From: Acanthosepion esculentum | Taxonomy: Eukaryota; Mollusca; Cephalopoda; Sepiida; Sepiidae | Assembly: GCA_964036315.1 (NCBI GenBank) | Contig: OZ038485.1 | Span: forward strand, 97,241,860-97,305,859 | DNA: 64,000 bases | Direction of reading: 5' to 3' | Shown: in pieces, positions 1-9,817 of the stretch | Numbering within the stretch: position 1 is the stretch's first letter | Layout of the letters: each line of letters opens with the position of its first letter | Translations under genes and position numbers: made by a program | Notes under the pieces: model-generated | Seen by the model: the letters and a program-made list of their open reading frames with translations, nothing else | Told to the model about the DNA's origin: nothing | Database searches by the model: none

Positions 1-54
1 ATGAACAATTTTTCCATCGAGTTTTGATCGAATGTTTCGTTATACTTCCATAGA

Positions 55-200
55 TAGATAGACTGACAAATAGATAGATAGATAGATAGATGTGAACAGA
101 CATTAAGATAAATAGATAGATAGATAGATGTGAACAGACATTAAGATAGATAGATAGATAGATGTGAACATACATTAAGATGGTCATAGAGAGATAGATA
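55..200. repeat. (GATA)n with interspersed 20-bp spacer
   Basis: Runs of GATA alternate with a spacer reading gtgaacagacattaagat. The same composite of GATA runs plus a near-identical spacer recurs at about 34640-34830, so the whole unit rather than just the microsatellite has been copied. Confidence 0.85.
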
Positions 201-367
201 GAAAAAGTGTGGACATTGAAAACAACACTACAACTAAATTAATCGATCTGATGATCACTTAAGACGTAGAAATGCCAGGCCATCAGCAGCATAAATATCC
301 CTGCGCGCAGTGTTCATATTACCAAGTGATTAAGCACATATCCCGGTAGAAATAGAAAACTATCCAA
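201..367. other. Unassigned stretch
   Basis: No ORF, tandem repeat or recognisable element was seen here. Confidence 0.5.
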
Positions 368-503
368 TATATATTAGCGTCTCAAATTGAGGAATCGGAG
401 AGCTGAGTTCGAATTCCAGTTGTGTTCATTACATTCACTTACGTACTAATAACCTTGGAAAATGTATGAATCCATTTCTTATCTCCCCAGCTATAGAAAA
501 TAG

Positions 504-506
<3 letters not shown>
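368..506 (+). mobile_element. tRNA-derived SINE, 5' portion (family A)
   Basis: The sequence tracks the family A SINE seen more completely at 9818-10102 and 45848-46130: a tRNA-like head with a box B-like gagttcgaattcc, followed by the shared body (attacattcacttacgt, tatgaatcc, cccagctat). It stops at a (TA)n tract at 507, so the 3' half is missing. Confidence 0.7.
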
Positions 507-553
<47 letters not shown>

Positions 554-562
554 TATATATAA
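507..562. repeat. (TA)n microsatellite
   Basis: About 55 bp of nearly pure TA dinucleotide, terminating the truncated SINE. Confidence 0.95.
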
Positions 563-589
563 AATGGAATAATAAACAGTATTAACAAC

Positions 590-830
590 ATTTACTGGCA
601 TGTATATCCGAGAAATCTCAAAGAAAATATGTGTTCTCCGACAGGAGACGAACCTATATCCTCCATGAAACCGTCATATAGCCTGACGTGCTATACTATT
701 TAGCTACAGAGTTATCGCCTGGTTAGAAAGGTTAAATTACTGTTTTTAAACTACAAGCTTCTAATCTTTTCTCTCGGACGCCCATATATGCTCGAAGTGT
801 ATCTTAACGTAACAAAATGATGACAAGAAC
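590..830. repeat. Degenerate class II tRNA-like dispersed repeat
   Basis: Shares order and wording with the two better copies at 4553-5270: a lead ending aacagtattaacaacattta, then a minus-strand tRNA-like segment at about 635-720 (read on the minus strand, the T-arm resembles the ggttcgattcc of the other copies), then a downstream segment with taaattactgtttttaaac. More diverged than the other two copies. Confidence 0.55.
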
Positions 831-864
831 TAAGTCCTACAATTATTTTGATATATTTTTTTGT

Positions 865-1067
865 TATACGTTATTTTTATAGATACAAATATTTAAGTAA
901 ATGCTCCGTTTATAATAAACAGTGTCAACAACATTTAACAGCCTGTCGGAGGAGACATATTTTTGTTTGAGAATTCTCGGACATTCAAGCCAGTAAATCT
1001 TCTTAATACTGTTTATTATAAACAGTGCATTTACTTAAATATGTGTATCTATAAAAATAACGTATAA
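865..1067. repeat. Inverted repeat, about 60-bp arms
   Basis: Arm 865-923 (acgttatttttatagataca through tataataaacagtgt) is matched in reverse complement by 1007-1067. The arm sequence is the lead segment of the tRNA-like repeat at 4553-5270, so this is two opposed copies of that segment about 85 bp apart. Confidence 0.8.
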
Positions 1068-1159
1068 ACAATACACACACAAACACCCCCACACACATAT
1101 GTATATATATATATAGCATAGTGAGAAGCCACGTTTACTTTATTAATATGTATATAATA

Positions 1160-1559
1160 TAGAAAAACAACTGAAAAGTTGCAAATTAAAAAAAATTGAA
1201 TGCTTTTTTGTGAAAGTATATATATATATATATATATATATATCAAGTATGTGGTGCAGTTCAATTTATATTACAATGAATCATTCATACTTCTATATCT
1301 GTTTTCTGTATGAATGATTAACTTCTATATCTGTTTTCTGTATGAATGATTCATTGTAATATATATATATATTTATTTTATATTTCAGATCTGCCCCGAT
1401 CTTTCTTCAGAAATGGCTGTTTTCAGAAGTTTGTTTACATTCACAGATGCATTCCATATCACGTGACGTCCGCGTCTCGCGAAGGACGCAACTTAATGTA
1501 AACAAACTTCTGAAAACAGCCATTTCTGAAGAAAGATCGGGGTCGATCTGAAATATCAA

Positions 1560-1592
<33 letters not shown>

Positions 1593-1652
1593 CTTTCACA
1601 AAAAAAGCATACAATTTTTTTTAATTTGCAACTTTTCAGTTGTTTTTTCTAT
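1160..1652. mobile_element. Nested hairpin (foldback) element with TA loops
   Basis: Outer arms of about 60 bp (1160-1219 and 1590-1650; agaaaaacaactgaaaagtt reads back on the other side) enclose (TA)n tracts, and inside them a second inverted repeat of about 55 bp (1387-1441 against 1494-1549; gccccgatctttcttcagaa). The inner loop holds tcacgtgacgtccgcg. This is a hairpin within a hairpin, consistent with one foldback element inserted in another or successive inverted duplication. A direct duplication of tgtatgaatgatt lies at about 1290-1360. Confidence 0.8.

Positions 1653-1654
<2 letters not shown>

Positions 1655-1700
<46 letters not shown>
1655..1700. repeat. (TA)n microsatellite
   Basis: Uninterrupted TA dinucleotides directly after the outer arm of the nested hairpin. 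Confidence 0.95.
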
Positions 1701-1701
<1 letters not shown>

Positions 1702-2334
1702 GTTGTTTCATAACTATCTATTTGTCTAGTTAATTACCTCATATGTTTATTGTTTAATTTTTGACTTCCCTTGATTTAAATTAATTGTTAATTTATCAAG
1801 TAATGATATATCTATAACACACTAATGCAGTGCAGGAATTGATTTGTGTTTTTTCTTTTTTTTTTCTTTTTTCTTAAGATAATCATTATTGTCCTTTTAT
1901 CGATGACTAACTTTTAGTAACTCAGGAAAAAGAAAAATGTTGCAGACATTGTGTGTAGACAAAGATATTGAATGGCTTTTACGATACCGGAATCATCAGT
2001 GACGTCATCAAATAACTTCCGCAAGGATTTGTCCAATCAAAACGGTAAGAGAGCACTTTTTTTAGCGAATATTATTTGAAGACGATGTGCATAAGAAGAT
2101 AAAAACTCTGAGTCATATTTTAGCGGAAACGACAGAAGATCGATTAACAGATTCAATAGTATGTCAACGATTAGATCGACTAATACATTTTTTTTATCAA
2201 TAAACGTATAATGATTGATACGCGCGTATAAGATATTTTGGCGCCATTCTCTTGATACAGACGACAGTTGCATAAATATGCATTCGATCATATCCGGAAA
2301 CCCGAACGTCGACGTCCGGTACCTAAATTAATGT
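1701..2334. other. No recognisable gene
   Basis: AT-rich sequence. A minus-strand open frame of 84 codons at 2037-2291 has a hydrophobic leucine/isoleucine stretch, but no recognisable domain or convincing codon bias. A gtgacgtcatc CRE-like octamer lies near 2000. Confidence 0.5.
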
Positions 2335-2640
2335 AGCTTAAACTTCGCCTACTAAGTTCCTTACCCAAAGAGTGTGAGTTCAATACCCGGTTAAGACAGT
2401 GGAGAACTTGGAGGGGAATTAATAGGAGATAACTGACATCCATTAAACATGGCACGTGGAACTAGAACAGTCAACCCAAGTGAGCGAAATAAAGGGTTCA
2501 GTTCGACATTCCAACAACCTGAAGAAGGCCGGAGCGTACAACGGCCGAAACGTTGTAATAAATATGGCGACAAAGATGAAATGCAGACAGTGTACATAAT
2601 ACCACATATCAGAAATATAGACAGATACTAACTTCCTTAA
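2335..2640 (+). mobile_element. Composite repeat with tRNA-like head remnant and hammerhead-like half motif (family G)
   Basis: Begins with the end of a tRNA-like head (gagttcaatacccgg, box B-like), followed by a body (atggcacgtggaactagaac) and a tail with cctgaagaaggccggag and ggccgaaacgttgt. Related copies lie at 53228-53800, 54975-55450 and 60425-61270. The tail has the CTGAAGA...GAAAC spacing of a hammerhead core with a GGCCG/CGGCC stem, but I cannot find a cleavage triplet and closing stem. Confidence 0.65.
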
Positions 2641-3960
2641 ATATATGAGAGTTGATCAATAACTTCGTCGACTGAATTTTGATCTGAAGTTTTCACTGTA
2701 TAATATGCAAACAGTATGAAGAGTTCAAAACTAATAACCCAAACCACTGAGCTGTGCGAGTAAGGTCAGAGAAGAGATCAGCTGCCATGTTCTGGTCATC
2801 TAGATTAATGGGACCACTGTTGGAGTTTTTGGGTACCCTGGTGTACTAGTGAGTCAGCCAAAATGAGCTGACTCATTTTATAGTTCACCAATAAAAGGAT
2901 TAACCAATCAGAAGGCTCAAAATGTTTTTTTCGTAATATGCCCTGCCAACCATTGATATCGAAAATTGAAGAATTACGGAACAGCTGCTGGTGGTATTGG
3001 CGATATAGTCAGATTCAGTAGAGTGTCTGACTCGTCAGTGTTAATCTTTAACGTTGTTTCATTGAACAGATTACGTACTGCGCTGGATTCTATATTCATA
3101 GACTATGGTGAACATGGTCAACAACCGCCACTAAAAATCCAGATGACAAGAAACTGATAGCTGATCACTACTCTGACCTTGCTCGCACAGCTCAATCAGG
3201 AAGTAGCTTGTAACATTCAATGCCTTCAATACCAAGCTATTAACGTTTCATCATCACAGAGGCCACCCTCAGTCTAATCAAGATGGACGATTGTATGATC
3301 AATGAGGCGCGTTGCCTTGAAAGCCTTCTGGTACTTAAGCTCATACCGGGTCTCAAGATGCTGCACAAATGGCCAATTCCCTGTACCGTTCCAGAAAGTA
3401 TTGTCTCTACTTCCTACTATGGCCTATTTCTACAAGAGCTAGTTCATTGCTGCAACGTCTGGGCCAGAGCTTTCCAACGTCGTACGAGTTCAAAGCGTTT
3501 GCGCGAGCTTGTGGGTGACTAATTTTTTCTGCCTTGCAACCACATTCCCACAGACTGACCGTTGCTAGCTTCTCGCTGCTCTGCCGCTATTTTCATGACA
3601 TTCATTAGTTTCACCAATTTAGGCCTTGACAGCTAGGATCCTCTATACCACGTGCTCTGAGTCGATTCATCGTCATTGCCTTCAGATTTCATTGATAAGG
3701 AACAAGTTTCGCTAAAAGAGATTCTTCTCCAGAACTACTGCAATACGAAACGGTCCCCCGAAAGGATGCTTCTCTGATCACTACAACTTTAGCCTCTTCA
3801 AGTCGAGGGCCAACCGTTATACGCCCGACATAGGCTCATAATATCAGCCATTACTCTTTCTATGTACACCCTTACAACATCTCTATTCAGTAACCCTCAA
3901 CCTTGAGGGGCGCTTGGGTCTTGTATTGTTGAACTACAGTAAAATAATGAAACATTATGA
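2641..3960. other. Unassigned mixed-composition region with short ORFs
   Basis: GC content is higher than in the flanks. Plus-strand open frames of 63 codons (2966-3157) and 79 codons (3283-3522) occur but neither matches a family I recognise. Between them are further open pieces in shifting frames, which fits an old retroelement or pseudogene more than an intact gene. No splice-site pair could be argued. Confidence 0.35.
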
Positions 3961-4019
3961 CGTACAATAAATATATGTCATGAAATAAAAACTTTTCATC
4001 ATTAAGCTACTGATATGTT

Positions 4020-4020
<1 letters not shown>

Positions 4021-4081
<61 letters not shown>
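4021..4081. repeat. (TA)n microsatellite
   Basis: About 60 bp of TA, one interruption. Confidence 0.95.
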
Positions 4082-4440
4082 CTCAATACTCATCGGATTC
4101 ACACTCGCGTGGTCATGTGTGACGTCATGAGCTGTGGTGCGATTTTCGCTTTCAGCGTCTTATATGCACATGTTTATCGTTGCTTGGAAATCATTCATGT
4201 AAACAAAAACAGACTATCATCAATTTCTTGTTCGTGTATTGCTTAATATATTGTGTAATTGTTATCTTCGATAATGGCTTATGTAAGCCGAAAGCTTAGA
4301 TTGGATTAAAAATATGTATCAATATTGTGATTTTCTTTCATTGTTTAATGATAATGTTATTAAGCTTATCAGACGATATGAAAAGAACTTACATCAAATA
4401 TACAGACAACACTTATCTATATTATTTAATGAAACATGCA
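4082..4440 (+). mobile_element. Possible Penelope-like element 5' fragment
   Basis: A plus-strand frame from 4314 reads LIRRYEKNLHQIYRQHLSI then LFNETC before it runs into TA repeats at 4443. That wording resembles, in my recollection, the start of Penelope-like ORFs in molluscs. Upstream is a short stem-loop with a GAAA-type motif (ggcttatgtaagccgaaagc, 4274-4293), the kind of sequence found in Penelope terminal regions. A gtgacgtcatg octamer lies at about 4120. The assignment is tentative because neither the reverse transcriptase nor the GIY-YIG domain follows. Confidence 0.35.
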
Positions 4441-4442
<2 letters not shown>

Positions 4443-4517
<75 letters not shown>

Positions 4518-4518
4518 C

Positions 4519-4545
<27 letters not shown>
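4443..4545. repeat. (TA)n then (GT)n microsatellite
   Basis: A TA run passes directly into a GT run, cutting off the preceding open frame. Confidence 0.95.
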
Positions 4546-4549
<4 letters not shown>

Positions 4550-4552
4550 TTT

Positions 4553-5270
4553 AAGACATTTTTATGTTTATACATTCTTTTTTCGATACAAATATTTAAG
4601 TAAATGCTCTGTTTATGATAAACAGTATTAACAACATTTACCGGCCTGAATGTCCGAGAAATTTTCATAGAAAATATTCGTCCTCCGACAGGAATCGAAC
4701 CTGTATCTTATACAGAACCGTCATATAGCCTGATGTGCCTTAATCATTTCGGTCACAGAGGAGCGTTCGGTTAGCAAGGTCGATTTTACTGTCTTTAAAC
4801 TACAATCTTCCATGATTCTCTCACGTACATTCATATCTGCTCAATGCTTATCCAAATGTAAACAAATTACGTCACACGTTATGAAATGGACAAAGTCCGA
4901 CAGTTATTTTAAGACATTATTATGTTTATACATTCCTTTTATAGATACAAATATTTAAGTAAATGCTCTGTTTTTATAATAAACAGTATTAAACAACATT
5001 TACCGGCGTGAATGTCCGAGGAATTTTCATAGAAAATTTTCGTCCTCCGACAGGAATCGAACCTGTATCCTATACGGAACCGTCATATAGCCTGACGTGC
5101 CTTAACCGTTTCGGCCACGGAGGAGCGTTCGGTTAACAAGTTCGATTTTACTTTAATCTTCCATGATTCTCTGACGTACATTCATATCTGCTAATGGCGT
5201 ATCAAATGTAAACAAATGACGTCACGCATTATGAAATAGACAAAGTCCGACAATTATTTTAAGACATATT
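4553..5270 (-). repeat. Tandem duplication of a class II tRNA-like repeat
   Basis: Two copies of a roughly 355-bp unit (4553-4907 and 4908-5270). Each has a minus-strand tRNA-like sequence (about 4682-4770 and 5042-5128). On the minus strand it starts tcctccgtggccgaaacgg, has T-arm acaggttcgattcctgt and closes with cggagga, giving a 7-bp acceptor stem, and there is room for a long variable arm as in tRNA-Ser or tRNA-Leu. Downstream in each unit lies tgtaaacaaa followed by acgtcac. Degeneracy between copies argues for a SINE-like repeat, not working tRNA genes. Confidence 0.7.
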
Positions 5271-5468
5271 TTAAGTATATCTATTTTCTTCTTCTACCGT
5301 TCTGAGTCATCGAGACAGTCTACTAAAGGAAAATCATTCCAGAGAATTTACATTTTTCTTTAATACGATTTCTTGGATATTCAGGTCGGTAAGCGAAAAT
5401 TTAAAAAAACATACTGTTTAATAAATAAACTCAAATACAAGTATCCACTAAAAATAACATTTAATGTA

Positions 5469-5469
<1 letters not shown>
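5271..5469. other. Fragment of the same dispersed repeat, reversed
   Basis: Around 5400-5465 the minus strand carries the acgttatttttagtgg...ctgtttattaaacagt lead segment also seen near 865, 4590, 31540 and 45700. The rest is unassigned. Confidence 0.45.
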
Positions 5470-5507
<38 letters not shown>

Positions 5508-5545
5508 TTAATAGACTCAGATAGATAGATAGATAGATAGATAAA
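5470..5545. repeat. (GATA)n microsatellite
   Basis: Two GATA runs separated by a 16-bp spacer. Confidence 0.95.
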
Positions 5546-5807
5546 TCTGAATTGACGTAGATAAAACTCATGGTGGGTAACCGAATGCCAAAATCAAATT
5601 ATTGCCCACCATAACGAGATTGACCACAACTTTGATATAAAAAATGCTACCATGATCAAAGGAGAAATTAATTCGCTACAACGTAAATGTTTAGAGAGCG
5701 CCTTATTCGCAAAATGTCATCTATAGTAAATTTGCGCCCTGGCTCTTATAACATTACATCATTCCTGGCAGATAGAAAAAGAAAAAATGAATTCGGCTGA
5801 AAAAAAA
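5546..5807. other. Unassigned stretch
   Basis: No ORF, repeat or element recognised. Confidence 0.5.
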
Positions 5808-5849
5808 AATCACACACACACAAACACACACACACACACACAAACACAA

Positions 5850-5932
<83 letters not shown>
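5808..5932. repeat. (CA)n then (TA)n microsatellite
   Basis: CA dinucleotides with a few A insertions pass into TA. The TA run ends exactly where the Tc1-like terminus cactaacgtgccaaaagtca begins. Confidence 0.95.
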
Positions 5933-5935
<3 letters not shown>

Positions 5936-6620
5936 TAACGTGCCAAAAGTCATATGTTAGGCTATTTTTTAGGATCCGTCCTAGCCCGACAGCAATTCGA
6001 TGTGGCATCGATCCCACAAGTGGTTGGATGGTTCTAGAGAGATATTAAGCCTCGTTGTCTTCACAGCTGCCTACAATTAGTACGTGGAAGATCTTGCGTG
6101 CAAAGAGACCGCTTAGCCACTTCCCATAAACGCTCAATCGGGCACTTATCAGGTGAATTTGGTGGCCATGTCATTCGTTGGAAGTCTCCAGAGTACTCCT
6201 CCAAACAACTTGGATAACTTATACTCGATGACAGGGTACATGGTTGAAGAACCATAGATTTGCGGGAACATTAACTTCATAGATGCGTGTCACGTATGCT
6301 CCATGAATGGGGGGGGTGCAGTGAAGCAGTGCAAATTCCTAGTCCACAATCCTTGACATGTTTCTGCTGACTTGCGTATGAAGCCCATGTAACCAGCCTA
6401 CACAGCCCCTTGATCACAATTGGGTTTCATATCCTCAAGGTTCCTGTGCCACACTGTAACCCTGCCTGCGCGATACAATCTAAAATGTCACTCATCGGAC
6501 CACGCAACGCATTTCCAGTCCCCTATTGTCCAGTTAGCAATACCACAAGCCCTATTAAAGCACTGTGTCCCGTGACGTGAGATTAAAGATGGGTCTTCTG
6601 TGCCCATATCCATAGAAATT
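5933..6620 (-). pseudogene. Tc1-like transposase relic (DD34E type)
   Basis: Read on the minus strand in shifting frames, this is the C-terminal two thirds of a Tc1-family transposase, the cut-and-paste enzyme that acts on its own inverted repeats. Visible pieces in order are WKCVAWSDE (first catalytic Asp region), RVTVWHRNLE, then a gap where the second Asp block should lie, then EEYSGDFQRMTWPPNSPD and PIERLW (catalytic Glu), then LNISL. The longest clean piece is 64 codons at 6061-6255. Several frameshifts and stops interrupt it and the N-terminal helix-turn-helix is absent. The end nearest 5933 abuts a (TA)n tract, matching the TA target of this superfamily. A partner terminus was not found. 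Certainly inactive. Confidence 0.85.
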
Positions 6621-6689
6621 AAAATATCACTGAACTGATTTTCACAATCTGGTATTCACTATATTGAATAAAGATGTTTATTCAATTTT

Positions 6690-6845
6690 TATTTTTATTT
6701 TTAATCAATTCACCCCAAACAAGGTGATAGTGCTACTAAGACGCAAGGATGTTACTGGAAGTGAAAGAGAACGGGAAGACCTTAGAAGGAACCGGAAATC
6801 AAACCCTAACCAGGAAACAAGGGATAAAACCTCTACTCTTGTCTA
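6690..6845 (-). mobile_element. Possible LINE 3'-tail scrap
   Basis: The string caccccaaacaaggtgatag with actaagacgcaagg resembles the tail caccccaagcaaggctgg...cacgcaagg of the LINE copies at 37688, 59338 and 60370. Short and diverged. Confidence 0.35.
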
Positions 6846-7100
6846 AAAGACTGAATAAGTTTAAAAAAGAGGGAACAGTATAGAGGAAGAGTTGATCAGG
6901 AGGTCGCAACAGCAAGAGGTCTTATCATTTCAACTTTGACACATTCTTATTGCGATGAGTCCAATAGTTTTATAAAAATAAAAAAAAAACTCGGAGAATT
7001 CCAATAAGATATCTTTAATCATTTCTAAGATATGTCAGTTCAAAGCTTAATCTAACAAATGGGCAACGGTTCAATTGTACAATTTTGCTGTTAGACCCGG
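6846..7100 (+). mobile_element. Tc1-like deletion derivative, right-end copy
   Basis: Begins inside the helix-turn-helix coding region (frame readable as NKFKKEGTV), then jumps to the 3' non-coding segment (ctcggagaattccaataaga) and ends with the terminal repeat tttgctgttagacccgg at 7100, followed by TATATA. Same family as 9025-10242, 35371-36309 and 36380-36893, but with a different internal deletion and no left end. Confidence 0.75.
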
Positions 7101-7119
7101 TATATATAAATATATATAA

Positions 7120-7177
<58 letters not shown>

Positions 7178-7180
7178 TAG
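7101..7180. repeat. TATATAAA run then (GT)n
   Basis: A short TA-rich stretch adjoins the transposon end and passes into about 60 bp of GT, then GA. Confidence 0.95.
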
Positions 7181-7479
7181 AGAGAGAGACGGAGTTCTGG
7201 CGTGTTGAGTTTTATTTCTTAGACATACATGCACACACACATATGTCAGTAGATATAATTGTCAGTAGATATAATTATCCGACTACGTAATTATAAGATT
7301 GCATCTGACTGCTTGTTAAAATTCTGATATTTACGAATTTTTTTTTTCAAAAATCAATTTTTATCATAACACTGAAATACATTATAGTATAAAAAGAAAT
7401 GGTAAGTTCAATCTAAGGGAAACAATAATTGAAACAAAGCAAGTTCAGTCGGCCAATGATGACAATTCCAGAACAACGT
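7181..7479. other. Unassigned AT-rich stretch
   Basis: Includes a short direct duplication of gtcagtagatataatt near 7245-7280. No gene seen. Confidence 0.5.
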
Positions 7480-7925
7480 AACTAGAAACAATTTTTTTTT
7501 ATCCTCTGCCAGCTGCTATGATGGAGAAAGCATTACCTCGAACCGTCGCCAGTGAGACACGCTGCAAGAGCCACTCCGTTTTGCGAGGCTCGTTCCTTAA
7601 TCGAGACGCAATCGCGCCTATCCTCCGAAGGAACACCATCGAACGAGGGCCAATAACCACTGAAGTCTCCACTGCCACAGGAGTAATAAAAAATCTATCA
7701 GCAAGAGAAGAATATTTAGCTATTTTTTTCTTGTCTCAGGCGACGATCCCCGGCTCAACCGCGGACCTGATCAAATTGCCGGCCGAGAATGTATCAGCAC
7801 AGTTCGCATCCCAAATCAACGACTTACCCATTTTAAAAGGGAAGATGGTAATGCCATCCGGCCGCTTTCCATCACCACGGTCGAGGCCTACGGGTTCGAT
7901 TTGGGGAGGGAACTTACGAAATTAA
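7480..7925 (-). pseudogene. Degenerate C-terminal domain of a retroelement-type ORF
   Basis: The minus strand reads, almost in one frame, [20 protein letters not shown], then ADTF, then (after a TGA stop at 7736-7738) PVAVETSVVIGPRS, then LLQRVSLATVRGNAFSI. I recognise this order (RPDG...GK.L.WD.T..DT, FVPxAVET...WG, QRISxAxQRGNA) as a domain found at the C-terminus of many invertebrate reverse-transcriptase-associated ORFs. The leading PD and WD residues suggest a nuclease-like core, which is inference. The segment is clearly GC-richer than its flanks. The plus-strand 135-codon open frame over the same bases is a shadow. The stop codon and missing upstream domains make this a relic. Confidence 0.65.
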
Positions 7926-8700
7926 CTTCAAATTTTACGCTTTAAAATGCGAAAGCAATTTTAGATCCAGAGATAGAAGTTGTTGTAGTTTCTGAATGGA
8001 AAAATTGGGTTATAAATCAACGTTTCATAAGTATTGCACGACGAAGCGTAGACACGTTGAAAATTATTGTCGAAAAAGAAGTGTCGCTGGAGTGCTGATC
8101 GTGTTTGGGTCGGAAAAACACGGCTCTTCCACAACAAAAATAGCGGACTCGGAATGTAAGTCCGAGTAATAAAATGAAAATTACAACGAAACTATATATA
8201 GAAACAAACGATAACTTTTGTATTAACAAAACAAAAGTATTCATAGGTAATTGAAAATTGTTGCGTCTGACAAAGCAATGGACACGAATAAAGAAATTTA
8301 AAGACTAACGAATGCGTTTGTGTGTGTGTATTATGGTGTAGGAGAAAGTCCTAGAGAAAACGTGCGTGCGTTTGTGTGTGTGTTCCTCAGTTGGGAAAGC
8401 GTTTTCCTCGTCCTACCTACATCTTACCGTCCCTGAGTGAAATAGAAATTCTCTTAAGCGGTCAGTTATTCGATTAATCCTTATCAAAAAAGATCGCTGA
8501 TATATTTCAAAATATTGGCTTGGAACAAAATTTCGTAAGGTTTTTTCAAAAAGTGGTACCTGAACACTTAATTTCGTTACACGTGGGGACACTGTAGTCA
8601 GCCCCGAAATACATCTATACATATAGATATATATATATTCAAAGCATTTATACATAAATATGTGTGTGAGTGTTGCGGGTTCATCACACCAAAACAAAAA
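7926..8700. other. Unassigned region
   Basis: Contains two short gcgtttgtgtgtgtgt repeats (8310-8390) and two minus-strand open frames under 100 codons (8017-8244, 8413-8709) with no recognisable domain. No element boundary could be placed. Confidence 0.45.
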
Positions 8701-8702
8701 CA

Positions 8703-8707
<5 letters not shown>

Positions 8708-8760
<53 letters not shown>

Positions 8761-8790
8761 CGTCTGTGTGTATGTGTGTATATATATATT
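8708..8790. repeat. (TA)n then (GT)n
   Basis: TA run passing into GT with a few substitutions. Confidence 0.95.
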
Positions 8791-8907
8791 TCATAAAAAT
8801 TTCAGTTTAACCGTGTGTAAGACGCCACCTTGAGTGACTTAAAACTGATTCCTTGAACTGTGAGAATACCGGAATTAAAATTTCTACGAAACTCTGGAGT
8901 AGAGGTG

Positions 8908-9026
<119 letters not shown>

Positions 9027-9235
9027 CGGTGTAACAGCAAAATTGTCCAAATAGAGTAACAGCATAATTTCCATCCGACAAAAAGTTTTATATCTAAAAA
9101 AAAACCACTAAACTGAGTTTCTTTTTTCCAGGTTTTCAGATAATTCGTTTAGACATCTTGAAGCCATTGTCGTAAGAGTCACTAAAAGATCCCTTTGATT
9201 TATTCAGCTAGAAATAGAACGGGATAAATCGTTTT

Positions 9236-9622
9236 ATGTCGACTCCACTGAGCAATGGTGAGAGGAAAAAGATCATTCAGACCTTCAGTAATGCTACCGA
9301 CATTCATGTTCTGGCTTCCATTTTCAAAGTCTATTCAAAAACCATCAAGAGAAGAGTGAGGTAACAGTAGAGAAGAAAACTAGATCAGGAGGTCACAACA
9401 GGAAGAGGGATAAGCATTTCAACTTAGAGCTGAAGAGTTCAATTAGAAAAGAATAAACTAAATCCATAAGACATGTTGTACGTGAGAGAGGAGTTTCAGC
9501 TATGACAGTCCAATGAACAGTGAAAAAAGACTTGAAAATGAAATCGCATGTGAAACGTGTGAAGCACTTTGAAGGTTAGAGAGGGTGAAGATCATCTTGA
9601 ATAACTTGGAGAATGATCCTGG

Positions 9623-9625
<3 letters not shown>
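9236..9625 (+). pseudogene. Tc1-like transposase N-terminus (helix-turn-helix only)
   Basis: From the ATG at 9236 the frame reads MSTPLSNGERKKIIQTFSN, then ASIFKVYSKTIKRR, the first helix-turn-helix of a Tc1-like transposase, which binds the terminal repeats. A frameshift or stop follows near 9361. Further relics (KMKSHVKRVKHF, then NNLENDPGI) correspond to the linker before the catalytic domain. The sequence then passes to non-coding 3' sequence, so no catalytic Asp or Glu is encoded. Related N-termini occur at 36451-36651 and about 35890-36082 on the minus strand. Inactive as a transposase. Confidence 0.8.

Positions 9626-9626
<1 letters not shown>

Positions 9627-9692
<66 letters not shown>
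9627..9692. repeat. (TA)n array inside the transposon
   Basis: About 66 bp of TA lies where the sister copy at 35660-35690 has only aagatatatttgaac (read in the same sense). It therefore arose after this copy inserted or within its sublineage. Confidence 0.85.
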
Positions 9693-9697
<5 letters not shown>

Positions 9698-9817
9698 TTA
9701 TTTCAATCCTTCATGAGCTGCCGATTCTTAGCTATGATTAATTAATGATGAACATCTCATTTTCGTTTAGGATCGATTTCATCACGATTCGTATGTTAAA
9801 TTTTAAGTTTGGCGGCA

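Noticed and set aside
2515..2560. Active hammerhead ribozyme in family G repeats
   Set aside because: The core and stem II are present but no NUH cleavage site with a closing stem I could be drawn.
3283..3522. 79-codon ORF as a conserved exon
   Set aside because: No recognisable domain, splice signals or coding bias beyond that of the neighbouring non-coding frames.
4680..5128. Two functional tRNA genes
   Set aside because: The copies differ from each other in paired positions and sit inside a larger duplicated repeat, as expected of a tRNA-derived SINE.
7518..7925. 135-codon plus-strand ORF as a gene
   Set aside because: The minus strand of the same bases carries the recognisable retroelement domain, so the plus frame is a shadow.
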